From assembly GCA_013146195.2 (NCBI GenBank), contig CM028380.1, forward strand, positions 78,620,556 to 78,684,555: 64,000 nucleotides of DNA. Reading direction: 5' to 3'. The notes under the pieces were generated by a model that was not told the origin of the DNA, did no database searches, and saw only the letters and a list, made by a program, of their open reading frames with translations. A program made the translations under genes and the position numbers. Of this stretch, positions 24,601 through 35,304 are shown piece after piece (positions within the stretch are counted from its first letter, which is position 1; each line of letters begins with the position of its first letter). This DNA comes from Codonopsis lanceolata. Lineage: Eukaryota; Streptophyta; Magnoliopsida; Asterales; Campanulaceae.

Positions 24601-26409
24601 AATATAGCTCATAGTCGCATATGTGCAATTGACTAAAGCTATTTAGGGGCTGAGATTGATTCTTTTACTGAGATCCTACGGTTATTATCACTCCCCGAGT
24701 TCATATGTGTGAACGGCGGTTGAGCAACTACCCCTTCTCTCTCCAACTCCCCCCACTATTCACGGTTGGTGGCCACTAATCCTTCCTCCACCAAATCCAC
24801 GTCCCTTTTCTTTTCGATATTTTAATTGATTAATCAATTTTATGCAAAAATATTCGTAAGTTTTGTAATTTGAAATTTTGTTTTCCTTTTAACTGTTATC
24901 ATAATTAACTTAGATAAATTATAAATAAATATTGATTCATTTATTTATTGATAAATACACAAACTGACGTCGTACCATCGGCACGAGCAAAAGTATTAAT
25001 AGATAACAATAGCTCTCTCCCAACTTTTTAAATGAGTGTATATTTTAAATTTTGTTTTTTGTTAAATTTTTTTTAAAAAAATTGGCTTTTAGGTCATTTA
25101 AATAGCACATGTGTATTCAATGGCGGTAATATCACATATAATATTAGAAGTTCAAACTATAAGTGTCAAATGTAAAATTAGTAAATTTATACAAAATAAA
25201 CACCCATTTAAAGACAAGTTTTTTTTCTTCTTTTAAATGAACACTTATATAGGACGCATGGAGTAGTACATATTCTCCCATTCACTCTCACAAAAAAACC
25301 ATGAAATCTTATTAAAGATACTTGTTGAGAATAAATAACTCGATTTATTAGGTTATGAGCCAAGTTCTTCAAAACGAAACAAGCGATGCGAGCGAAGGAG
25401 AACTGGTCTTGTAAGGTTGTTAAAGTTAGTTACGCCCCCCTCCCCCCCCCCTCGATATGAACTTTTGGATTTATTCGCGTCATATTAGACAAGGCGATTG
25501 TATCTGTCAAGATCAAGTCACCAGGGGAAGCGATCGCGTTAGGTTTTAAAGCAGCCCCAGTACTTAAAGCGGTTACATCAGACGATCACATCATTTTGAC
25601 AGGATCTCTCAGAAGATGAAGTGGCCGCGTTTAGAAAAACGAAGCAACCGCGTCGATATGACAAAACAATTTTTCTATTTTCTTGTATGAGTCGGTTTAG
25701 AGTTTGATATTGTATCGTTATATATAATTGTTACTATAAAATGCGTATAAGATTGACATTAATAAAATTTCGAAAGTGTTTGATCACAATCTCTTTCTTC
25801 TATTTCAATTGATCTCCCTATATTCTTTAAAAATGAAAAAAAAAAATAATAATTAAAAAATGAAAAAAAAATATTCTTTAATTGTTTGCCATTTCTTTTC
25901 GATGTGCTTAACAACACTTATTTTAGAGTAGAAACAAAATAGTTGGATGGGTTCGTGGTAGAAAAGGATATCCCAGCATCAATTTTATATCCTCTAATTA
26001 AAGAAACATTTATGGACAAGCTGGAGGAACGTACAATTACTGAGCTCCACACATTCCTTAATTTGTCATTATCACTCTCATGACGTACACATTAGAACAA
26101 GAAGAATCTTGTTTTAAAAAGAAATAGAGAGGGAATATTCATTGGAGACGGATATTACTCATTTCTGGCAAAGAATCTGGTTTAAAAGTTAATTTTTTTT
26201 AAGAAAATGTTATTTTTAGTAGTTCATTAATAATATAATGATATTTTTATTCCTTAATTTTTAAAAATACTCTTTAAATAAAATATAAAAAAAATGAAAT
26301 AATATACTCTTTTTCTAGAACGTATATTTTATTAGAGTCTACAATTGGTTGAGAAGCTGAAGCCTATATATATCTTGCTAACATTGATTTTTTTTAATGG
26401 ACATATATA
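24601..26409. other. Intergenic AT-rich sequence with a GC-richer island
   Basis: No gene recognised. A C-run lies at about 25434-25451, followed by a GC-richer stretch to about 25660 (gcgatcgcgtta, gtggccgcgttt) that could be decayed retroelement sequence. Confidence 0.4.
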
Positions 26410-26417
26410 CTAAAAAT

Positions 26418-27937
26418 TAGGGGTGTAAATGGTTCAAGGCCCGGTCCTGAGCAGGTGCAACATGGGTCTTCGCACAGAGCCCAAAATTCTAGAAGGCCTA
26501 ATTTTAAAAAAGTGTAGGCCAGGTTTTAAAAACTATATTATATACCACGTAACTTAACTTCATAATAGTCTTCTTGGCTCAATGGTAATTGTTGGGTAAT
26601 GTGAATATGTGGGTCACGAGTTCGAGTCTCAGCCAAGTCTTCTATTTTATTCATTTTAGGTCTACACTCTTCTTTGTCAAGCTAATTTCCTCCCATCAAT
26701 CTCCCATAGCCTAATTATTACATTTCAAGTAAAAATCAAGTTTTTCTCTTGTTGTTATTTGACTCATTTTGTTGCTTATGTTTCTTTAGTTCTTAATTTT
26801 ATTAGTGATTGTGTCTTTTTTTTTAACTTAAATTTTTAGTACAAACATGTTATCAAGAAAATATCTATCCGGAAGTCAAAAAAGAAAAATATTGATGGGG
26901 TATATCATTTTTGTCATAAATTGTTTAAATCGATGCAAAATAGTAGTTTTCAAGAAAATTTTAATGCTTATTTTTCTTATATATTTATAGGTGTTGTACA
27001 TTTTCAATACTATGAACGATAAAAAGTCAAAAATAAAATAAAATTATCCGTCTAAAAATTGCGATTTTATATATTTTTAGGGGCCTTTTCTTTTCTTTTC
27101 GTCCAGGGCCCCAAAAAATTCAGGACTGGCCCTGAATGGTTCGACTTGGTTCAACTTGTAATAAATTATGAGTTGAACCGCATGCCATCGGTTTGAGAAA
27201 AAATCAAACCGGAGCTAAACCGTTTAAAGTTTTGAGCTGAACCGAACCGAACCATGATGGTTCGACTCGGTTCCGTGGTTGGGTTTCATGATTCGGTTTC
27301 GTGGTTTGGTTTCATGGTTCGGTTTAAATTTAGAAAGAGTTCTAATCATTTAAAATTTAAGTAAACCAAGAAAATATTATAAAAACATGCTAATGAAAAT
27401 ACTAAAAAAAATAAATATAATACAATTATATTCATAAACTCACTTTTTAAAAAATTGCACAAACTTTCAATAAAAGGATTAACATTTTTAATTCTTATAA
27501 TCAATAAATTAAATCCAATATAATAAAAATACAATAACGTACATGATATTAAAAACGTTTATCTAAATTCAAATTGTCTAAAGGCAAATTCCTAAATACT
27601 AATATTAGTCTTATAGTTTATATAATATAAAAATATTAATAGTATAAGAATACTAAAGTATAAAGGTTAGGAATTCTAAAGAATTTGTTATTTGACTAGG
27701 TGGTTCGACTTGGTAGTTCGGCTTGATGGTTCAACTTGGTGGTTCAACTCAAAACGGTTTAGTTTGGTTCGGTTTGACTCGACTCGACATGTCAAGCCGT
27801 AAACCAAATCAAACTGTTCGATTTCTCAAAATCTCAAACCGAGCTGAACCATATACCACCCAAAACCGAACCAAACCGCATGGTTCGACTTGGTTCGGCT
27901 CGACATGATGGTTTGGCGACTCGGATTGACACCCCTA
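26418..27937. mobile_element. Non-autonomous hAT-type element with taggggtgt ends
   Basis: The left end taggggtgtaaatgg and the complement of the right end, taggggtgtcaatcc, are inverted repeats. They are flanked by an identical 8-bp duplication ctaaaaat at 26410-26417 and 27938-27945. Eight-bp duplications define the hAT superfamily. The arms are made of repeated ggttcgac/ggttcggttt motifs. No transposase is present. Another hAT-like element is inserted near its left end. Confidence 0.85.
26436..27134. mobile_element. Nested hAT-type element (699 bp)
   Basis: Inserted 18 bp inside the taggggtgt element. It is flanked by a perfect 8-bp duplication aatggttc (26428-26435 and 27135-27142). The ends aaggcccggtcctgag and the complement cagggccagtcctgaa match at 12 of 16 positions. 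The interior has no transposase but includes a tRNA-like stretch at 26573-26637. Confidence 0.82.
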
Positions 27938-28258
27938 CTAAAAATGGTGGGTAATTCGTAATTATAAGAGAGACCAACGGGGGACTGTCAAATTAAAAAT
28001 AATCTATCCAGAACATTACAATCTATTAAGTTTTCTAAAAAATTATATTAGTACTCTTTATGTCACTTAAATGCCATTTTATATAAGATCTTTCTAAAAA
28101 TGAAAACTTGAGTAAACGGTCTTATAAATATCTTTTGTAAAATGAATATTTTTTAGCTGACCCATCATGTATTGATGGGTTGAGCTGTAAGAGAATGAAG
28201 TTTCATCTTACGAATTAAGATCTGTAAATCAGTCTTACAATAGACCTACTTTTCTAAG

Positions 28259-28450
28259 AGTAATGCTAGAGTCACTCAATGAGCACTTAAATTTGTGCAC
28301 CAAATGATGTGATTTCCAATGTGTCATCCTATTTGGCATTTTATGGGCTCCACTATAAGTTAAAAAGTTATGTTAATAATATGACACATAAGATGCCACA
28401 TCATTTGGTACTCAAAATTGAGTGCTATTAGAGTGACCCTAGTATTACCC
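28259..28450. mobile_element. Foldback MITE (about 190 bp)
   Basis: The left arm gtaatgctagagtcactc and the complement of the right arm, gtaatactagggtcactc, continue as imperfect inverted repeats for about 70 bp each (caccaaatgatgtg against taccaaatgatgtg). No coding. A related fragment occurs at 43747-43812. The superfamily is not assigned. Confidence 0.65.
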
Positions 28451-28743
28451 CTCTTCAAAATAGGGTTAAGTTCCCCATTAGTCCCTGAATTTTAGAGGAT
28501 CCCACTGGTACTGGTAGTTCCTATTTTAAAACTTGTACACCATTGATCCTAAGTTTTCTTTATTTTTACACATCATTAATATAAAATCCCAATATTTAAT
28601 CTATTTTGATTTTTATAAGTAATCGTGTTTTAATTTTAACAAATAAATGTATTGAAAACCACTTTTGGTTACGTTTGACTATTTTTGGTTTGTAGACTTT
28701 AATTTTTATTTATCTAATAGTATATCACTAATCATTATAGATT
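28451..28743. other. Intergenic sequence
   Basis: Begins with a phrase of the kind cccattagtccctgaatttt that resembles the terminal repeat of the MULE at 30652 but has no partner here. It may be a MULE end relic. Confidence 0.35.
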
Positions 28744-29245
28744 CTAAAAAAATTTCTTATACACAACATTAATTGTCATATTATTTGGTTTTTCATCTTC
28801 ACTGCGTATCAATAACTTCAAACCAAAATAATTTGTTATCCTAAAAACTGCAGCATATAACTGTGTATGGCTAAATACTGGTTTTTTCAAAACGATACCT
28901 ACGTGCAATTATTAACTTTGACACTTGTTAATTATCATTGCATATGATACCAGTAATGAAAATTGTCTTATCTAGAACTTGAAAGACGATCTTACATCGA
29001 ATGAAGTTAATAACAATCTTGGGATAAAAACTTTTTTTCTCTAACATTGCTTCCTTTCAAAAAAATTGTTTCAACGATATGATCCCCAAGATTTATGATG
29101 ATTAGTCTTGTTTCATTGCACAATCATGTATCATGGTCAATATTTCTCAATAGCAATACTGGAACATCAATTTTGAAGTGTCAATTCATGGCCTGACAAC
29201 TGACCCGAACACTTTATACTATTCAAAAACTCTATAGAATGAATG
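28744..29245 (-). pseudogene. Helitron PIF1-like helicase, C-terminal relic
   Basis: Minus-strand frames give, in order, EFLNSIKCSGQLSGHELTL, LLRNID, CNETRLII, a LGDHIVE-like piece, FIPRLLLTSFDVRS, VSYAMIINK, HVGIVLKKPVFSHTQLYAAV, GLKLLI and finally DEKPNNMTINVVYKKFF before a stop at 28744. This is the order of the last helicase motifs of plant Helitron Rep-helicase proteins. The pieces are in different frames with stops between them. Neither the Rep domain nor the N-terminal helicase motifs were found nearby. Confidence 0.75.
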
Positions 29246-29459
29246 CATTCGAATAAACTTGATTTTTTTTTGTTCTGCAAATAGAATCTGAACTCAAATA
29301 AGTTCTTTCTTTTGAATGATTATTTTTATTAAATTATATTTGTATTATATGAATAAAGAAATTTCTGATAAAAAAATAAACTAAAATCAAAATAACGAAA
29401 TTATTTTTACTATTAACTATTATTTTTGTTTTGTAAATTATTTTGATTTTTCTAACTTC

Positions 29460-30055
29460 CATTATATTTTTTGTTTTATTGGCTTCATAACTATTATTTT
29501 TGTTTTATTTTTAAGAATTAGTTTTGCAAAAAACTTTTGTTCCATAAATTATTTTTATTATTTTACTAACCTTAGTTTAAATTGTTTTGTTTTATTGACT
29601 CTGTAACTATTATTTTTGTTCCATCAAATATTTTTATTTTACAAATGTATTTTTGTTTTACATAACTATTTTTAAGAATTTGTTTTAAACTTTTGTTTCG
29701 TAAATTATTTTTAAATTTTACTAACCTCAGTTTATTTATTTATTTTTTGTTTTATTGACTCCGTAGCTATTATTTTTGTTCCATCAAATATTTTTATTTT
29801 ACTAATGCATTTTTGTTTTACATAGCTATTTTTAAGAATTTGTTTTAAACTTTTGTTCCGTAAATTATTTTTATTATTTTAGTAACCTCAGTTTAAATTA
29901 TTTTTGTTTTATTGATTCCGTAACTATTATTTTTGTTCCATCAAATATTTACTAACGTATTTTTGGTTTACATATATATTTTTAATAGTTTGTTTTAAAC
30001 TTTTGTTCCGTAAATTAGTTTATTTTACTAACCTCCGCATTAAATAATTTTTGTT
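29460..30055. repeat. Tandem array, about 160-bp unit, roughly 3.5 copies
   Basis: The phrase ttttattgact-c(t/c)gta recurs at about 29591, 29751 and 29908, with ttgttccatcaaatattttt and aacttttgttccgtaaatta in each unit. Partial units also occur near 30549 and at about 33790-33880, on either side of the two MULEs. The MULEs therefore probably inserted into or next to this repeat. No coding. Confidence 0.75.
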
Positions 30056-30326
30056 CAGAATACCTTAACATAACACCAAATCCCTAAACGTAATACCATT
30101 TAAAAGGTAAAATTACTTTATTATCCATCTCCACATTTAAACTATATTATTCCTCCTTTCCTCCCTCCCCTCTTAACATAATTTTGATTACGTGTCATTG
30201 TTGATTCGATTTCCATTGTTAAGGCATGATAGCGCATGTGAATTTGATTGATTTTGATTCGATTTATTTTCTCGTTTCAATTACGAACAAAAAACTGTTG
30301 ATTTGTATTTTTTTTCGATTTCAGAC

Positions 30327-30390
30327 AAAACATCCGCTACACACTTGTGAATGTTTTATAAAACATCCGTAAGTGTGTAGCGGATGTTTT
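30327..30390. repeat. Perfect 20-bp inverted repeat (hairpin)
   Basis: aaaacatccgctacacactt at 30327-30346 is the exact complement of 30371-30390, with a 24-base spacer that itself contains the palindrome gttttataaaac. Weaker copies of gatgttttataaaac follow to 30440. Confidence 0.85.
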
Positions 30391-30651
30391 ATAAAACTAT
30401 AAAACATCAGCTAGTATGTAACAGATGTTTTATAAAACGTACCGCAAGTAAGTATCTATTAAATGTTAAAATGGGTATTTAGGTCATTTTATGCATTAAA
30501 TGATGTTACGTTTAGGGATTTGACTATTACGTTTAGGATCACTCTTTTTGTTTTGTTGATTCTGTAACTTTTATTTTTATAGTGGTGATGTGCATATTTT
30601 GGATCCGCTTTAATGATGTGTGTGCCTTATCTAATGGCCCATTATATTTTA

Positions 30652-31938
30652 GGGATAAGTGTACCATTAGTCCCTGAACTTTGGCCGAACACATCATCAG
30701 TCCCCCAACTTCAAAAAGTTTCACCATTGACCCAAGTAGGCCTTTTTTGCTCATAGGAGGTCCCTAGCCCTAACGCCGTTTGTTTATTTCCGTTAAGTTA
30801 ACATGTGCCACTCACATACACAAAATAAGGGGGTTATGTATAATATCGTCAAATTAAGGGGGCAAAGTGAATCAAAAAATTTCATTACTTCTTCAACCTC
30901 ACGCCCTTGCCAAGCAATCCTGTTCGCCGCTCCATCAAATCTGTCGGCATCGTTTCCATCTCCCTCTATCGCTGGCAAATCTTTCTTTGATTTCTCTCCT
31001 CCGGTCAAATACAACCGCACCAACCCATCCCTATCTCTTATCCAGATCCGATAATGCCTGGCAAAATCGACTCCTCCTTATTCTCTTTCTCTGTTTGTTT
31101 ATGCTTCCAGCCGGGCGCCTCAATCTCATCGCCCACCATAACCGCCAAAGCGAATATAATACCATTGTAAACCTTCTCTCTCTCTATCTCTTTCTTTCTC
31201 TCTCTACCAGTCAGCCACACACATCAAATCCAATTCAACCCCTCCCTAAAATGTATAGAGGATAGAACTAGATGCTAAAGTGGTATGCTACCTTTTTCCC
31301 GGAGAGGGGTAGGGAAGACATTAAGTTTCCAGTGTTCCGAGAAGCAAAATGTGAGGGAACATCGGAAGCCTAAGATCCGTCGGTCCCGAATTCTCCTCTG
31401 CAATTTCTTACCCTTGTTATAAACATTCGAAAGCTGAGGTCCTTAAAGGAGGACAAATTCTCAGTTCCGTAAGATTGGCTAGGAACTATGCTGCTTCGAT
31501 CGACCAGGCTTATCAAGTGAGACATGAAATGAAGATTCTCTCCGTCCTCAGACCTCGCCTGTTTCCTAGCTTTCTCCCTTTGGATTTTTGTAAATTTCCT
31601 TGGTGAATTTGGATTTTTGTTACTTAAGCAGTGAATTACAAATTCAATTTTTTTCTTGGATCTATAATGACGTAGACCCAGTTGATGATGTTATTCAACC
31701 GTTTGTAAATTCAATTTTTGTTACTTTGCCCCTTATTTTGACGATATTACACATAACCCCCTTATTTTGTGCATGTGAGTGACACATGTTCACTTAACGG
31801 AAATAAACAAACGGCGTTAGGGCTAGGGACCTCCGATGAGCAAAAAAGGCCTACTTGGGTCAGTGGTGAAACTTTTTGAAGTTGGGGGACTGATGATGTG
31901 TTCGGCCAAAGTTCAGGGACTAATGGTACACTTATCCC
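30652..31938. mobile_element. MULE with long terminal inverted repeats (possible Pack-MULE 1)
   Basis: Terminal inverted repeats of about 215 bp begin gggataagtgtaccattagt. A perfect 9-bp duplication tatatttta lies at 30643-30651 and 31939-31947. Nine-bp duplications with long TIRs mark Mutator-like elements. The interior (about 30870-31715) is more GC-rich and gene-like, with a CT-rich leader and a run encoding KAEVLKGGQILSSVRLARNY near 31430, but it matches no family that could be named and has no transposase. Confidence 0.88.
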
Positions 31939-32017
31939 TATATTTTATATAATGTCAGAAGGCTTGGGCGGGGCAGATAGTTCATGAGCTAGTATCATTT
32001 CATCCATGTATAAATAA

Positions 32018-33472
32018 AGCAAAACACACCTTTGGATCACTGTACTTTTCCAAAAATTGCAATTAGGCCACTGAGACGTCAAAATTTTCAGTGCGGCCAC
32101 TATACCAGACTTATCTTGCATGTTAACCCAATTTTTGTATAGACGTTAAGTTCCGACGTTAACTTATGTTAAAGTCCTATTTCACCCCTAAAAATGAATA
32201 ATTATTACCTTGTATATAATGAAGAAATTAAAATTGAAGGCATATGATATCTCCTAATATAATAAAGTTGTTAAATCTAATTGCTCATGAAGGTGAATGC
32301 ATCTTCCATTAAAATAAAGAAAGCAGGGGTTCATGGCATTAAAATTTAACCCACCCTCCACCATTTCGAGTTCCAACCATTTGACAATGATACGAAACGA
32401 ACCAGATAACACCTCTTCGATCTCAGGTTGTCAACGATGACATGTATCTAATTCTTCTCCATAACAACTTAGATCTGTTGCACAACTTGTATCTATGGAG
32501 TTTGTAGGTTGTACTACTTCCGCTTACGTACGGCATCGCCTTGGTATTCTCAGCTGGCGGCGACCCACTGGTCTCCCGCCGTCGCAGCCCAATTTCGGCG
32601 TCTCCCAAACCCTAGCCCTTCCCAGTCAAGCCTTCTCCCTTCACCAATCAAACCCAATACAATCCAGTCTGCTGTCTTGTTCGCAATCGCAACCACCGTC
32701 CTAGAGACAGAAACCAAGGAAGAATCCATTGAAACCCCACCATCATCTCTAAATTTGTTAGATCCAGATCCACCACCGTCTCCATCGCAACAACTCTTCA
32801 AGCTCTATCTCTCATCGACATCTCCGGTCATCACCATCATTTCGCCGCTTCGTCCCTCTCTCCCCCTTCCACCTCGCTTCTAGGCCAAATACTGCTCGCC
32901 TTTGCCAACAATTACAAATGCATCTCTCTCCATCGACCAGCATTGTGCAGCAGCCATGGTTGGCTCTGCGTGCGAACCAATATTATAGCTAACAGCTCAA
33001 ATCAGTGGCTGTGCCTACCGGCGCTGAGTTGGTTTTAGAGAGATAATGTTAAGAAAGTTTTTGGGATTGTACCAGTTTTGCACAGGATTTCCCAGTCAAC
33101 CCTTGGGGTAATTTGTGAAGGGTTTTATTGTTGTTCTTCAGGCATGTATATATGGAAACATTATTTTATGGGTATGGATTGCATTGTGATTGAATTGAAA
33201 AAGGAGAGGTTTATGGATGGAATTGGTTGGGATTTGGGAGAGACTTCTTGAATTTGAGATTTTTTTCTTAATTGATCTGACAAGATGATGACGATGAAGA
33301 TATGGGCAAAATATGTATTTTATATAAGTTAACGTCGAAACTTAACATCCATCCAAATTTCGGTTAACATGCAAGATAAGTCTGGTACATTGGCCGCACT
33401 GAAAATTTTGATGTCTCAGTGGCCTAATTGCAATTTTTGAAAAAGTACAGTGGTCCAAATGTGTGTTTCGCC
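32018..33472. mobile_element. MULE with long terminal inverted repeats (possible Pack-MULE 2)
   Basis: TIRs of about 170 bp start agcaaaacacacctttgg on the left and, as complement, ggcgaaacacacatttgg on the right. A perfect 9-bp duplication tataaataa lies at 32009-32017 and 33473-33481. The sequences differ from MULE 1, so this is another family. The interior contains a GC-rich CT-biased stretch (32500-32990) open for 124 codons from 32509 with a Ser/Pro-rich product, typical of a captured gene 5' region. No transposase is seen. Confidence 0.87.
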
Positions 33473-33900
33473 TATAAATAACCCCACTAGTACATAGTGA
33501 ACGGGGCTCTCTCCTCCCTCTCTCTCTCTCTCTCTCTCTTTCTGATTTAGAATCGCACACACATTTGGGGGATACGCGCCCTTTCTTTCATACTCAGTGT
33601 ACTGTTAAACACGTCGGAGGGTTTTTGGTGGGGGGTCTTCCCCGCCGACTCACAGAGTTTATTTTACAAATAATATAGTATATCCACCACCGCCGACAAC
33701 ATAGCCGCCGGACGGAAACTCCGACGACCCACGTCCAGTTGTCCACCACTACTTTCGACACCCCCGATATGATGCTTTTTTGGATACATCAGGTGGTTTG
33801 TTCCATCAATTATTTTTATTTTATGAACCTCTTATATTTTTGTTTTCTTGACTCCGAAACTATTAGTTTTGTTTTAGTTACTATTTTTATGTTTAAAGAG
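33473..33900. repeat. (CT)n microsatellite and tandem-array remnant
   Basis: CT run at about 33518-33540. Then a GC-rich stretch to about 33765 with no recognised gene, and a partial unit of the 160-bp array at 33790-33880. Confidence 0.55.
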
Positions 33901-34079
33901 AGAAAAATGTTTAAACATAAGTAAAAGAGAGGAGATGGTGGTGATGAGAGAGAAAATATGGAGGAGACGGGAGAGAGAAAGATAAATACAACCAGAGAAA
34001 ATAGGGAGAAGATAAGAGAGAGAAAGAGTGTAATGGTAACTTAAAAGTCAATAAATTTACCGTTGTCATTATATATATA

Positions 34080-34720
34080 ATAGAAGAGATATATCTCACA
34101 TTATTTAGGAATAAACGTTGGTTATAAAAATTGTAAGATAAAAGACTTCTACTATTATTATCAAATGAAGATATGCATTATTTAGAAATGAGTATTGGTT
34201 ATATCAAAGTGATATTGATTTAAAAAGTTTTTAGATAATGTATCTCACATTATTTAGAAATGAGTATTGGTTATAAAAGTCATTAGATAAAGACATTTTT
34301 ATGTTATTACCAATAGAAAATATATATCCACATTGTTTAGGAATGAGTGTTGGTTAAAAAGTCTTTTATCTACTACTATTATTATTAATACAAAATATGT
34401 ATATCACATGGTTAGAATGTGATATTGGTTTTAAAAGTCTTTAGATAAAAGACTTAAACTTTCATTACCAATAAAAATAAAAAATAACTATCACACATTG
34501 TTTAAAAATGAATTATGATTTTAAAAGTTTTTAACAAAATGACTTCTAATATTATTATCAAGTTAGAGGTTAATTTTAAAAGTCTTTAAATCAAAGATTT
34601 TTACTATTATTACTAATATAAAAATATGTTTTCAGAAACTTAATTTTAAAAGTAAATTTAAATCAAAGATTTTACTAATTATTAAATAATACAAAAATAT
34701 ATTAACATTTCAAAATCACA
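34080..34720. repeat. Degenerate tandem repeat around a tattggtt/aaaagtctttagat core
   Basis: Repeated phrases of the form cacattatttaggaatgag, ttggttataaaagtc and tactattattacca recur every 85-110 bp with heavy divergence. No coding. Confidence 0.6.
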
Positions 34721-35304
34721 ATTCACAAAATGTATCACTTCTTCTCTGCATCTTTAATATTCTCTCTCTATCAAAATGTGTTTATCGTTTTTTTCAAATA
34801 AAATCTTAAGTTTTAAGTATAAAATTTATACAAAAATTGACACATATTTCCAAATAAATAAGTAAATTTAAACGGAGAGAGTAGCAAATTACTATTAACA
34901 TTTCAAAATCACAATTCACAACCCTAAATCATTGTGTTTATCCAAATTGTTTAAGTATTGTAAGTGCCACAGCCATATATTGTTACAGTTCAAAATCAGA
35001 TTTAAGCTTTCCAGATAGCAATAATCTGGAAAATCAATCCGGCTATTCGGTTCTCTCCCATCCCTTTCCCCGAAAAAAAAAATAAAAAAAAAAGGGAGAT
35101 GGGCAAGAAAACTAGAAAAAACAATCACCAAAGAAATCCTATTTATGATCAAATCGATGGAGTCCTTTCGCACCCAATACCCATTACCCAGAAAAAGAAG
35201 AACGAATAAAAACAGAAAATCTGCTGATTTCAAAAAGGTCAAACTCACCCTCCTCCTTCTCTCGTCGCCTCTTTGCAAGCTGCAATTACTTTGCTTCAAC
35301 CGCC

